Below, piece after piece: positions 36,792-49,328 of a stretch of DNA of 64,000 nt. The stretch is from Serpula lacrymans var. lacrymans S7.9. Taxonomy: Eukaryota > Basidiomycota > Agaricomycetes > Boletales > Serpulaceae. Each line of letters starts with the position of its first letter. The first letter of the stretch is position 1. Below the pieces are notes generated by a model, which saw only the letters and a list, made by a program, of their open reading frames with translations, was not told where the DNA came from and did not search any database. The stretch spans positions 1,318,031 through 1,382,030 of the forward strand of contig NW_006763299.1 in the NCBI RefSeq assembly GCF_000218685.1. The letters are read 5' to 3'. Both the position numbers and the translations under genes were made by a program.

Positions 36792-38888
36792 TGTCAGTAG
36801 GAATACATCTTCATTAGAGCTATTGGCTCGATGTGTTTGCGACTCGTTGTCCATACCTTGCATTGTGAGTGGGGTTCCGTTACCTCCATTAGCATTCAGC
36901 TGATTCGGTGTGTGTATTTTACAGTCTGCAATCTTGGATGATGCTTGACGTACTACCGTGGCGCGACTCGACCCAACTTCCTAACAAGCCGCTGGAACTA
37001 AGCGGTAGAAATTGGTTACAGGGACGGTAAACGAAAAAAACAGTTGGACGTTTACAAGGGAATGAGGGGCGTTGATTCATATATGTTTGGGTCTGGGCGA
37101 ATATTCACTGCACATGGGCTGGTAACTAGTAGAGCACTATTCCCGACCCAGCCTGCCCAGAGATTGTCGGACTATTTCATACGAGTACAAGTGGGTGAAT
37201 AACTTGCAATCAAAACTCGTCCTGATACTATAAAATCTTTAATCCGCTGAGGTTATCGTGAAAAAAGAGTCGAGAGGGTACTACTCGGAACAGCTTTGCG
37301 ATCTGATGCCGAATACAAAATGAATATATAGAATGGAGATACGTTTAGTGCTATCCCAATTCACGTTTTGAATTGAATGGAGCCTGTGGCATTGTACTTA
37401 TCGCAAACTTACGCTCGTACGGACGTTGATGTTGTGTGAGCTATTTCCTCAAAGGAAAAACTTCCATACACGAATGTATGATACCAGCGCCATCAAAACA
37501 GGGGGTTCCGATTTTCACGAAGCAGTTCGACAGCTCGGTACCACTCTCATTGACGAGCGAAAATTACTTGACAGGTGCTCTTTGAAATGCGAAAAGCTTT
37601 TAGGTCGGTGAGGCTCATACTGTGAAGGATATCTCTTGACTTACAATTCGATTAGCCGAAACCGCGAAGGTTTGGATGCAGGTACAATTACAATACTGAT
37701 AGCGCCTCACCTTCCATGGACTAGGTTCGGTATCACTAGTAGTATGCCCCGTCGATATGGCACTCTGAGCTGGACGTCAAAAAAACACCCCGTGGCTCAT
37801 GTTGCTGGTCTGAGCGCTGGGCAACGTTACGCCGATCAAGCAACTTCGGACCCAGCGATTTGACGACGCAGCTAGAACATGATGCGGCAGACTGACAATT
37901 TACAGTACAAAGCCCGTTGTAAATTGACCCTTGCATACATGGATGGGGAGAATTGCCCGAGAGCCGACTCGGTCTACGATATCATGGACGCTGAGGTCCG
38001 ATATTGATGACTGAGTAAGGTTTTGGCGTAGGGAAATGGTTATACTTGAACCATGGTGAAGGTTTATGCAGAGGCTCCGAGTGCGTGGTTGATGCCAGTG
38101 ATGGCTTTTCCCGAAACGACCTAGAAGTCCGAAGCAAGGCGGGGATCGCCGCGACATGTACAAACTTGTACCCTCAAATACAAAGACTGGTTGTGCAGTC
38201 AAACTACCAAGTCCATTACGCATCTTTCAGTAAAGCTGATTAAAATTTGTAAAAAATTCTTTGGGGGACACGGTCCAGAGAAAGATGTACTATAACCGGA
38301 AAACCCGACACAGCCTGGCACGAGAAAGTCAGTACTTCTACATTGTACAGCTTTAAGCTAATTTGTGAGTCTTCCAGGCGATACACATACAGTATTGTGT
38401 TATACCATACTTTTTTCTTGCATTTCCAGATTCTGGTACGATTCAGTCATATTGTATATAATACGTACGTATACATTGAGACGAGACGATGTCAAACCGC
38501 AAAATCGGATAGACCTCGATCATTCATTCATAGTTGTGCCAACCGCAACCGCAATACCACCGAACCAGGGGAGCGACTAGTGCTAGTGAGTCCCCGACAC
38601 TGTACTGTGTATATAGTATACACATGAAACCGCCTTCAAATAGTCCGAGCCTTCAATTCGCCGTCGTACTCCAGATACACTCAGCTGAGGCATCATACCG
38701 AAGTGCTGTCTCCGCGACGTTCACGCTCGTTAATGTCCTTTTACTGCGATATATTCTTCGACAGTGAAGGCCCGGCACGTCTGGTTCATTACCTACTAGC
38801 CCTACTAGCATCATCGAAAGACCTTGCTTGAATAGGGTCTATAATAGGTTCTGGGTATCAGAACATTGTAACTTTCTGAGGCCTCACG
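36792..38888. other. Spacer between the two DUF6533 copies
   Basis: This 2.1-kb spacer holds no recognisable gene. It does not look like a third copy of the membrane protein. The short frames at 37426-37611 and 37636-37863 lack family features. Confidence 0.4.
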
Positions 38889-40603
38889 ATGTCTTCATTG
38901 CCATCGCTGGAGTTCATGTGGGACTTGAATTGCAGACGGTACGACATTTTCACTAGTAACCTTATTTGTTCCTAACGAAATTCTAGGCTATTTGGATTCA
39001 GTGGCCTTACACTACTGGTATGGGACTACCTTTTAACACTGGGTGACGAGGTTAGTTGTCCAGAGCAACCTTCAAGAGACTTTTGAAAGTTATTTTACGA
39101 CCGTAGATTGAATACATTTGGAAGTCACCATGGACAATTGCCAAAGTAATGTTCCTCCTCGTTCGCTATGGAAATATTATGAGCCAAACCGTCATGAATG
39201 TGCAAGAAGCTGGAGTCAATATCGGGCCTTCGCCTTTGGTCTGGTTCACTCTGCCGCATACGCACGAGCTAATTTGTTCTAATGTACTAAATCCCTATAG
39301 GAATTTTGTATTCACTTTAACTTCTTTGCGAGTTTTTATGTACTTTGTTCTACGGAGTCGATACACAGTGAGTCACGATGAGATCTTGTGCTCTTCTGCG
39401 CTGACCATTTACAGTTCTCGTTCTCGTCAGAGCATGTGCAATCTGGGGATGCAAGCAGAAAATAGCGACTACGCTAATATCCGCTTATGGAGTATACCTG
39501 ATGTTTTGTCTAGTTTTCGTTGTCCTTGCATCAATGCTACAGAATCGTAAATCTAGTTTTATCTCTTACGTGTGTGGGTATTTTTCTGACTGTGGTATAT
39601 TATGTGTATCATTCAGAGATCGGATTCGTCTATGTGGATATTATTGGGACATGCGTAGCCCCTCTACCCTGTGAGTCACATTTTCCTGCCACTTCTGTTC
39701 TGACCTAAATTCCACACGACCTTCACTCGTAAAGCATACATCGTGAGGCAGTTTCTCGTCTTGTCGACAACTAGACTTTTATTGATTTATGATCGATAGT
39801 GGGTTTTCTGGCTCGTAAGGTTTGTGTTCATGAGTGCGATGCGTATAATGCATGATAATGATCAAATTTCTAGCGCAATGATCGACGTAACAGTATTTTC
39901 TGTCACAATGCGCCGTTTGCGAAAATATTCCCGAGCACGAATGCATCAATACTTATCTCCACTCCTCAACTTACTATACAGAGACGGTAAGGAGGATCAC
40001 CTACACCTGAAATACATTCCAACTCATTTTAGTTGTTAGCATTTATGTTTTTCATAGTGAGACATCCCTCGCACTTCTTGGGACTTGCCGAGTTGACACA
40101 CTCGCTATATGCCAGGTTAGCATAATGCACAATGGTTTAACTATTGCTCTATGGTGGGACTAGATTTTTTTCAACTTTCTCGTCCTGTGCTCACTCTTAG
40201 TATAGGACAATTTATACGGACGTAAGTCTCCTGTCTACATTTTGACACCAAATATATTTTAAGCCTATAACAGAGTCCAAAATACTTCTTATCCGTAACG
40301 TGAGTCTTTCGGGTACTTGTCCTCTTGCCCATAAAGCCAAACTACTTCTTTAGTTTTGCGCTCCCAATCCTCAACATTGCAGGCTTACGTCTGGTCCTCA
40401 ACTTGCGTCGCCTCAATACGCAGGCTAGCTCATACAGCGCGGGCGAGATGAGCCACGAAGTTGACAGACAGATTCAAGCTTTCGCATTCGAAAGCTCCGA
40501 TTTACCAGTGTTGTCGCGATATTCGCAGCTGGCGAGGCATTATCCGCTGGATGAGCGGAGTAGGGAATGTGACCGCGACATCGAGCTGACGGAGTTGCGA
40601 TAA
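38889..40603 (+). CDS. DUF6533-like integral membrane protein, copy B
   Basis: Paralog of the gene at 35031-36791. The first exon reads MSSLPSLEFMWDLNCRR and joins FGFSGLTLLVWDYLLTLGDE, then IEYIWKSPWTIAKVMFLLVR, matching copy A block for block. Further shared blocks are STESIH before an intron at 39368, VLVRACAIWGCKQKIATTL (about 39420-39475), GFVYVDIIGTCVAPLP (about 39625-39671), VTMRRLRKYSRARMHQYLSP and GLRLVLNLRRLN, with a C-terminal DRDIELTELR. The tail keeps the EVDRQ motif of copy A. All blocks are open after splicing, so both copies may be functional. Function is unknown; the layout suggests a multi-pass membrane or receptor-like protein. Confidence 0.78.
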
Positions 40604-40937
40604 AGGTATATTTTGAATACTAGTAACATACAGTAATATAATCGTCATTTAGTACAATTACCACCTTGCATAATGGGTATATCACGGATCCCTTGGACTT
40701 TTCATGCTGCATAATTCTGCGGAGGGAGTGATGAATTATACTGGCGGTGCGTTGAGAGGACACAGCATGAAAAAATGGGGTTTAGTCATTTCACGTCGTG
40801 CGCGTGAATACATTAATCATTCGAATGACCAACTATAAGAGAGGGCGTTAATGACGAGGGAAAATAAGAGGACATCTCTTGTAAGTGAATAATACCTCGG
40901 CAGGACTGGACCGAGAATGGACGAGAGTTGATACCCT
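40604..40937. other. Short spacer before the transposase relic
   Basis: An AT-rich spacer; I see nothing in it besides the 3' flank of copy B and the end of the relic frame. Confidence 0.35.
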
Positions 40938-41513
40938 TCACGAGATAGCACTGTATGCAGGAAAGTCCATACTTGGTAATGCCATCGGTCCAAGGCCGTG
41001 GGCTGAAGTGTCGATGGGCTGGATTCGGAAGAAACAGTGGTCCAGACGTGCTGAATGTTTCTCCACGAATCGATCTGTCCAATTTTTCCCAACCCCATGG
41101 GGTGGAAACGCATCTCCAAGTCGCATGCGGAGGACATCATCCACAAATTCCTTCAGCCTCCTATGACTAAGTGGATAGCCGCCTTTAGCAAGGTCCACAG
41201 CCCGTTGAATGACCATTTCCGCTTCATCGTCAGTCAACCAACCTTTCTCGGCATTCACTTGAGCCATACTCTTCCCGCCTTTAGCGCGCCGGCCAAGAGT
41301 TGTGGGGTTAATGTGGATGTGGGTTTTGGTGGATTTGAGGTACTCGTCCTGGACTTGCTTGCAAATAGTTCTAAGACCCTTTCGGGAAGAGGTTGGTTTT
41401 TCTAGCTCTTCTCTATACAGAGCGACAGCACAGTCCATCACTCTTTCCCTCTCCTCCCGCGCCATTTGGGCTTTCTTTGTTAATGATACCCCTCTTTCTC
41501 GTCCCATTTCCAC
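40938..41513 (-). pseudogene. N-terminal DNA-binding piece of a pogo/CENP-B-type transposase
   Basis: A 191-codon frame resembles the two helix-turn-helix domains at the N-terminus of pogo/Tigger-like transposases. The first is GLRTICKQVQDEYLKSTK with INPTTLGRRAKGGKSMAQVN; the second, CENP-B-type, is GWLTDDEAEMVIQRAVDLAK with YPLSHRRLKEFVDDVLR and VGKNWTDRFVEKHSARL. After this the similarity stops, and the frame ends within 29 codons with no DDE catalytic domain on either strand nearby. It is therefore a truncated mobile-element remnant, or possibly a gene that has kept only the DNA-binding part. The remaining frame has no internal stop, so the truncation is fairly recent or the piece is under some constraint. 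Terminal inverted repeats were not found by eye. Confidence 0.7.
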
Positions 41514-42755
41514 GATGACTGCCCGAACCGCTAGAATTTTGAAACTGAGTCGGGTATACTTTCAGCGCGTATTTTCGAATACGTATTAGTTACTGACCTA
41601 CACCAGACACAATATGGATGGATAACTGAATAAAGACCGTAAATATGAGCTTGTTCAAGTTACAGCGGTGGAGAAAATAGGGCTGAACATGGATCTCGCC
41701 GACTGTGGTCCGTTCGTCGAAGTAAACGGTAGTAAACGTATTCAATATAGAAGCGAAGGTTAGGGTTTACTTGAGTCACATGACTGGCGCGTCACGTCTG
41801 ATAGATTAGATAAAATATTACCTCCTGCTTCAACTCAAGCCCATTCGAACCGAGCTACCTCATGTTTTACTCGTGCCGGGTACCAGTGTAACATGCTTTC
41901 CTGAGCAGGACAACTACCCGCTTTCATTCATTTTCATCTCAGTTGTGCGAAGTCCTTCATGTTTATCAAACAACACTAGTGGTGCAGTGAGTGGAATCGG
42001 TTAGTGGGCTGGGGAGACGTAGACCAGGACGATGGTGAGTAGTTTGATTCTGCATTGTGTAGGTATGGCCTGCATATATGCTCGTTGTCAACCATCACAG
42101 GCATTCTCTACAGAGACAGGAGTGTGACTGGTCTAATCTCAATGGATTCTCGAGTATCCCCCAGCTCACCCCTATGGCGTGTCTTCGCCGAGGCTGTATG
42201 TATATGCTCTACAGGAAACTGCCACAATTTTGGTGCACAAAAAAGAGCATCGACAGCGAGGCATAGATGCTATGGTAACTTATGAATATAGATTTCACTT
42301 GCAGAAACTGAATACGGCTGTTTTATAGACATCTCTAGCGCGAGACCCTCACCTTACTACTATCTCATTAGTCTTGATGAATTCTCCTGTTGCTGATAAG
42401 GCTGGATTCTACACTTGTCGTCGTCGCAGACATTCATATTTGTTCCCTCCGTTCAGAGTAGGGGTGTTCGGGGGTTCTAGGAATAACAATGACCAGTGCC
42501 TGAGCTTACCTAAGCTGATAGGTTACCGCCTCTGCTCTTCTGCTGCAGTCAACGCTCTCTCCACTCCGCAAGCAGTGGGATGCTCATCGCATAGCTTTTT
42601 TCGGCCTGCTCAATTCACATCTTATCATACAGCGCTTTTGTCTGCATTCCAGACGCATTCCTCTCCTTTCTCTCGCCTCCACAGTTAATATCTACTTTTC
42701 ATTCCTCAACTTCTCACGACACAATTCACGAACTACACACACTCGCCAGAACATC
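41514..42755. other. Region upstream of the Inp2/vezatin-like gene
   Basis: This 1.2-kb region contains no recognisable gene. The last 150 bases are pyrimidine-rich (CTCTCC, CTTTCTCTCGCC), typical of fungal core promoters and leaders. Confidence 0.4.
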
Positions 42756-45617
42756 ATGGCACAGGCTGTGTTCGAGGGGCATCCGCTGGAAGAGTATTTC
42801 ATAGGTGTGCCTGCAAAGCTGAGCTTTTCAACGCCTACAATTGACAGGCATCACCTTGGTTGCAGATTGTGAAGTCCCGGTCATGCCTGGAGGCTGCTCG
42901 GGTTTCGCGCTCGCTGAACATTCTGACACGAGTTCAAATTTATACGGACACAGTGAGAACTTGGAGAAACTGTGTTACCTTATTTTTGAAGCCCTAGAGG
43001 TGAGCTTCCTGTTCCTCGTATCCATAGCGGCTGCTCTGCGTTAAAGATAGCACATCACTTTTCGTCCTCTCACTCATTTAACATGCATTCATTGTTCAAT
43101 ACTTATGCCTCTGGTCATTCTCTAGATGATTGGCACACTTTTCTCTTGTCGTGTGGCCAAAGGAACAAGCCAATTCGCGGAACGCTTCAAGTACGATGTC
43201 ATCTCGTCCACCCTCTTATCCCCATCGTTGTCTACGTCGCCTCACCCCCATCGTCGTTCGCTTTCTCCATCTATACCTGGAAAACTTGGAAGCAGTCATA
43301 GTAGAAATACCAGCAGCACCGACAGCAGTATGGCATTCCGCCTACCAGACCAAGAGCTTGATCAGTCGTCTGCTTCATTAACTGCTGATAATGAGACACC
43401 ATTATGGCCACTCACTCTCACAGTCACCTTTGCCGTCGCTGCATTGAGTGCAAAATTCTATTTTCTTGCTATATTATCGCTTGCTACCACATCATATTAT
43501 GTATACGTCCACAATCTTGACGTTGTTGCCAAACCCGACATTATGAAACCTGTGAGTGCTGTTTCTGTGCTTGCCACTGCTGTTTTATAACAAATATTCG
43601 GTCAACAGTCGATTGAAGCATTACAAGATTTGGTATCTGCGGGTCAGATCTGGGGCTCAGTGTTCCAAGATGCCTTTGATATCCTCGAGAGCGAAGAGCC
43701 AAGGTAAAGCTATAGTAACATATCACTTTTGTTATCCTGTGCTGACGTTTTATGAATGTGGTAAGCTCATATGGAGTCATGACTCCCTCGAGTCCGTCCT
43801 CGCCCCTCAGGATCGCTCTTCATTCTTCCCTTCTTACTACGCAGACCCAGTGCGATAACGTTCGGCAACTGCTTTCCGCACTCACGTCTCCCAGTGAACT
43901 TGCGCAGTTATCGGAGATGTATGCACCGCCATCACCGGTAAAACCAACATTCTCCCTCAATGATACTCCACGACCGCAGTCTCTCCCTGAATCACGTCAA
44001 CGGACTTCTTCGGTACCAGATAGAAAGAGGTCTACATGGAACGGGTCATACTCTGCCCTTGCTCTCGCAGGCAGTCCTACGTTTCATATGGTCAGGCGGA
44101 GAGAAAAGCGCAGGTCGGACTTGTCGGCGCTCCTTGAAGCAACATCTCCATCGAGAAGATCAAGCATCAGCGCCCCCTCGAGTCCATGTCACACAAAAAC
44201 GTTACCTGATGTTCAAGAAGAAGGCGACCAGCAAGAACAGGAGAACACTCGTCCCCCCTTGGAGGAAGACGAATACTTTGGCGCGGCGGCGCTCACATTG
44301 CAAAGAAAGCGGAAGAGTGGTGGACTGGAGACCTTGAGCCTATCATCCAGGAATTCGTTTGCTTCTTTATCGAGGAGTAACTCCGATCCAAAACGATCCT
44401 CGGGTTCTTCAGGCTCTCGCTTCACCTTGATGCAAACTACACGGCATCCTCTCTCGCTCTCATCACTACATCAAGCCTTACAGGGTGCAACTGCCTCAAA
44501 GAGATATGCTTGCTCTCACCTACTAGCTCTGCGCTTCGAAGATGATGAAGACGAGGGATATTGGGAAGACGTGCGATCTGTTATGGGTCTTTTGACGTCA
44601 ACGTTTGTCGATGCATCATCGAGGCTATCTGAAGCGTTCGACGAGCTCGATGAACAAAAGCTAAAGGATCAAGACACAGCTTCTGAGTCGAGTGTTTCCA
44701 TATCACGGTCAGGAAGCATGTCGCCCATCCCCGAAAGCTCCATACGGCATCTCTCCCAAACTCATCCAGGATCATTTGCTCCTATGCCTAGTCAGGTGTC
44801 GCGATTCGCGGCCCACGTGGATACCATATCTTCCGCTATAAACGATGCACGGGATAACCTTGAGCAATGCGTTGCAGCTTTGAAAGTTGACTCGTCAGCG
44901 GAGTCAACGGACGATAATTGCCAACCTCATGACGTCTCACAGGATCATCCTGCCCTGCAAGCCTACGAAAGACTGCGACGTGAACTGGGCCTTGCCTTAC
45001 GAGAGTGCGAGCGAGGTAGAGAAAGACTCATCGATATCGTCTTTCCACCGAAATCTTCTTCTTCCGAGGAGGAAGCCGACGACTTACCTGCTCTAGGTCC
45101 GGACGCAGGTACCGATGAGTCAGATAAAGCAGACTTCACACCACCTATGCTTGATATGTTCCGGAGAAGGGATGAAGGTGATTCTATCGGGGTAACAATT
45201 GTATCGCCCGATGGGGAGGAAATTGACACTGACGACGTCTCGTCCCATCTTTTGCTCACCACATCATCCCAGCATCTGCCACCGCGCGGTATCGAACAGA
45301 TCTTTGAAGGGGAGACTGAGTTGAATGTGCCTTTTATGCGGGAAAAATCAAAATTGACAAGGGAAGAACGGATAAAATTGGCCAGGGCCAAACGGGACAG
45401 TAAAAATTCTAATGATGGTTTAGGTTCAGAGTCGCAAGTGGAAAGATGGGGTCCAGGTGGAGAGGTCGTACAGGAATTGAAGGATGTCATCTGGAAGGTT
45501 GGTGAGCGGCGGCGGAAGATGACCGAGGGTCAACTTCGCAGCGTAGTATCCACCGCTTCATCGTCCCTTCCAACCCACGTTCCTCCTGTAGATCTATTAC
45601 CTCAGACCCACTCATGA
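42756..45617 (+). CDS. Inp2/vezatin-like membrane protein (myosin-binding family)
   Basis: This is probably the fungal member of the vezatin family, which includes the peroxisomal myosin receptor Inp2. The start MAQAVFEGHPLEEYFI leads through short introns at about 42805-42847 and 42999-43125 into a soluble N-terminal part. Two adjacent hydrophobic segments follow (PLWPLTLTVTFAVAALSAKF and YFLAILSLATTSYYVYVH, 43400-43515), then DALEALQ-like amphipathic helices. The long last exon (to 45617) is Ser-rich with a predicted helical stretch (ALQAYERLRRELGLALRECE) and the block GIEQIFEGETELNVPFMREK with SKLTREERIKLARAKR. Hairpin membrane segment plus long cytoplasmic tail fit the family. Assignment rests on layout rather than on a strong motif, so it is moderate. 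If right, the protein tethers an organelle to a class V myosin. Confidence 0.55.
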
Positions 45618-46048
45618 TACTGATCTGATCTCGGATGTTACTATATTGTATATAACTTATAGTATTTCGCGTTTTTGCGTTGCTTTCATATGGAATTAAT
45701 ATTGCACATTACGGTCTTGATAGATCGGAAGCTGAAGAATTGGAATTCATTCGCGAGGTTATACATGCGGTAACACAAGAAAAAGAAAAACAGGTGAGAG
45801 GAAAACAAGATGAAGATCGTAACCAAACTATCGCAACACTGGGCAAGGAATATCAAGAGACAAAGGGAAAGCGGATCTAACTGAGAGACAAGAGCTGGGT
45901 GCAGCATTTTGAAATAAATAAAGGAAATCCACATAGAAAAACAAACATTATGTACGCAGATGAAGCGGAATATACGATGATAAATGCACCACACAAAGAT
46001 GAAACAAGCAGAAAACATAGTCCAGGAAGAAAGACTCTTATTCTCGGG
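45618..46048. other. Convergent intergenic spacer
   Basis: This AT-rich spacer of 431 bases lies between two facing stop codons. No gene is visible. Confidence 0.4.
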
Positions 46049-48803
46049 TCACTTGGTAAGATCCAAACCTCCCACATCATCCGGGTTGAACCATTGGCCA
46101 AAATCTCGTTCAAAGTTCAAATCTCCGTCCTGTCTGAATAGCGACTGGTCGACAAACTCGTCTAGCGACTGCATAAAGTCGCTTGGATTCGTAAGAGTAC
46201 TCGAAAACAGGTTGGTGGGAATACTATCAGATAGTGTAGCTGTCGCTGACGGATTAATAGAGGAACCTAGTGCCGATGGAGTGCCATTGATCGCTGATGG
46301 GGATGGAGCTGTCATGCTAGAGGTAGTGCCCGCACTTGGCGTTGGAGGAGCAGTACTGCCCTGTGGAGGATTGCTGGTATTGGGGGGGCCTTGGCCCTGC
46401 TGTTGACCGGGATTAGGTGGAGGATTTCGGGGTGAGCCTTCTGGATGGTTATTTGCGTTATTCCCTGGCCCCTTGTTATCCTTGTTTGGACCAGATTGAT
46501 CTTTTGATGGCCCACCCATCGCAGGCGATCGCGGTGGCATCATGCCTAGCTGCTTATTTTGAACCATCCTGTTGTTAGGTCCACCGGGGAACTGAGATCC
46601 CTGTCCCTGAGGCTGATTGTTGAATGTCGGATCGGTGGACGAGGGAGAACCACCACCAATATTTCCACCAAGGACACTCGGTGGGAGTCCGTTCTTGTGC
46701 AAAGTATGCATAGATTGTCGATATTGCATCTAAATGAATTATTAAACATAAATGATGTGCGATTCGCGGTATACACTGTAGTAACGCACCTGCTGCATTG
46801 CCATCATTCCGCCTTGGCCCTGATGGTTCATGCCTGGACTCATCGTACCACCACCCATTGCCATCATTCCTCCTTGGCCCGGATGGTTCATGTTTGGGTT
46901 AGTACCCATGTTTTGCATATTGCCTTGATGTTGGAAGACATTCATCGGCGGACCACCCATTGGGCCTCTCATCAACCCATTAGGCATCTGCTGGGGACCT
47001 TGAGGCTGCGGAGGATATGGTGGATTCTGCTCCATCCCGACTGAAGTCCGGCGAACACGTTTCCTGTCGGGTGGTGAGTTGTCATTATTCGGTAATGATC
47101 CATGCTAGAATAAAGCGTATCTCAACACGTGACGCCCCGTAATTTTAGACTAAAACATACCTCTTCTCCTGGAGAAGTACTGCTGCGTTTGATAGCACGC
47201 TGCTGCTGCTGAGATTGCTGCTGCTGCTGCTGTTGCAGTTGCTGTTGATGCTGTTGCTGTTGGTGCTGCTGTTGTTGCTGTTGTTGCTGTTGCTGCTGTT
47301 GTTGCTGCTGCTGCTGCTGCTGTTGCTGCGGTGGCGGTTGCTGCTGCGGTGGTACCGGCCCTTGTTGGTGAGGACGTTGAGAAGGCATCGGTATAGTTTG
47401 GTTAGAAGGACCTGGCCCCGAAGGGCCACCCTGCCCAGATGGCCCGGGCCCGGGCTTGGGACCAGCTGCCCGTCGCCGTGCAGCAAGGCTCAACATGCGT
47501 TGCTATAATGTTCTCAATGGCACCGTAACTACGATTGTATATTTTACCCATACCTTGTCATTTGTAGTTAGTGCTTGTGTATCCTTGTCCAAGCCAATGC
47601 CGAGCTCTTGCTTTAGACTGGCAAGAAACTCGGGGGGGTAGCGGCTAAGCTCGTGATTCATGTTTGCTTCGATATTACCAGGTGTTGAGCGGGCGGTCAT
47701 CGACGGGCTAGGCTGCATCAAACCGTGTTGTCCAGGACTCCCGGGTCGACTAGACGGACGTCCTAACTGTGAGAATGGGGTTTGTTGTGTGTGCTGTGAA
47801 CCCATGGAAGAGTTTGGCATTCCTTGTGGTCCACTTGGAGGTAGCATAGTACGGCTCATATTAGTAAGATGTGGTGAAGGTCCGAGCTGACCCATGGGCG
47901 CTTGTGGATGTTGCGGACCAGCGTTGCCGCCAGTGTTTTGCGGAGAATGTGCCATCGTTGGTGATTGAAAAGGTGCAATACCGTTGGGACCGCGCTGTTG
48001 GGGCCCCGGCGGTCGTTGCCCTTGGCCCGGCATTATCTGAGCGAAATTCTGTTGTGGCATAGAGGCTCCCGCTGCAGGTGGAGCACCAGTAGGCATCACA
48101 CTGCCATTAGGCTGAGAACCGGACATTGTGAAAGACATGGGAACATGGGCGCCGTTGGGCATTGGCGCTTGATTGGGTAAACCTGCAAGACCAGGGCATA
48201 TCGGAATCCGCCTATTATCAGACAAACCTGAATTTAATGCGCACCGTTCATATAACGACCCATTTGTGGGCCTTGGGGAGGCATCCTGTTGTTATTAGCT
48301 CTCACAGAGGACTGGTGAGCTTGATGCTAGACAAAACCATAAGTAGCGATATGATGTTATAGTGTGAGATGGCATACTTGTGTATAGAGAATGGCCTCTT
48401 CTGAACCAGTGCCATTACTTTTAGCACTGAAAAGGACCCAAAAGACACTCCACCACCTTAAGCGCGCATATACCTGTGTAAGCGATGGCACCGAATGAAA
48501 AGTCAGGATGACCTACTCGAACAAGAGTCCCTGCCTAGCATTAATTGGAGGAGTAGACTCTGGAGGTATCTCAGCCTCGGCTAGCAACTCTCGAGCTGTT
48601 TTCCGGAAGCCACGTTTATTGCAATAGTCGTAGATATAGATATTGAACCTAGATAATTCCTCGACGCGGTCAAATTTTTAGAGGCGGATAAGAAACATGG
48701 GGACAAACATCCTGTCTCCCTCCCAAGAGATATCAGATGGAGGTGACGACTCGCTCGATGGAGGAGCAGAAGGGCCTGATCCGGGAGGTGCGCCAGAGGC
48801 CAT
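46049..48803 (-). CDS. LisH-domain transcriptional regulator, Flo8/Som1/SSBP-like
   Basis: The N-terminus carries a LisH/LUFS module: SWEGDRMFNIYIYDYCNKRG, then FRKTARELLAEAEIPP and LLFEWWSVFWVLFSAK, spread over exons from 48803 to about 48420. This is the signature of Flo8/Som1 and SSBP-type nuclear regulators, which act downstream of cAMP-PKA in fungal development and adhesion. The rest is low complexity: Pro/Gln/Gly/Met-rich segments, a polyglutamine tract (about 47200-47330), the near-repeat MNHPGQGGMMAM / MNHQGQGGMMAM (46795-46895), and the C-terminal block RDGDLNFERDF-like acidic tail ending DVGGLDLTK. The LisH exons were joined through an intron whose donor is GTTTGT and another with GTAGGT, both giving the expected residues. 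No DNA-binding domain is visible, as in other members. Confidence 0.82.
47200..47330 (-). repeat. CAG/CTG microsatellite coding for polyglutamine
   Basis: A run of CTG/TTG triplets on the plus strand reads as about 40 glutamines, broken by single His, Leu and Ser, in the Flo8/Som1-like protein. CAA and CAG codons are mixed, with the purest CAG part in the middle. Confidence 0.95.
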
Positions 48804-49328
48804 TGAGAACTCCGTTGTGAGAACGGTAAGAAAACAAGAAGAATAAAAACAAGAGAAGTGGGGAGAGGATGTCGAGCTCGCTTGCAGAGGGACGATTAGA
48901 GTTCGATGTGGCAGAAGCTTGAGCTGTGTGGGCGTGTAAGAGATAAAATAGGACGAAACGAAGGAGGTGGCCGGGAGACACGGATGCAGAAGGAACAGCT
49001 GCTATATGGTGGATTATACAGCGAGCTCGACGGGGAAAGGAGCGTCGACAACGGCGGCGACGACGAGCTCGAGGACGGGCGATGCTGGGAGGATGAAGGG
49101 CGTCGAGGACAAGATAGTAGCTTAGTGCCGAACCACAGGCGCAAGGCCATACCAGATGGGAAATTTCCAATTGTCGCCGATTCTCCCATAAAACTCAGCA
49201 CGCGTTTTGCCGCGTGCTGCTGTGCCACCCTGCCTCAGGCTTGGACACCCAATATCATTACAGCTTGTGTTACTATACAGTGTTCGCCATTACCACAAAT
49301 CGTACTATGTAGTTCACTCTAGTCCCAC
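48804..49328. other. Upstream region of the LisH regulator
   Basis: This 525-base gap lies between two minus-strand genes and should hold the regulator's promoter and leader. On the minus strand its first 200 bases are pyrimidine-rich. No gene is supported. Confidence 0.4.

Noticed and set aside
33537..37611. Possible duplication of the region upstream of the two DUF6533 genes (33.5 kb and 37.4 kb)
   Set aside because: Only a few short matches such as TTTTCAYGAAGC are shared, no more than chance.
47200..47330. Repeat array resembling a CRISPR or satellite
   Set aside because: It is an in-frame CAG/CAA triplet tract inside a gene, and the window is eukaryotic.
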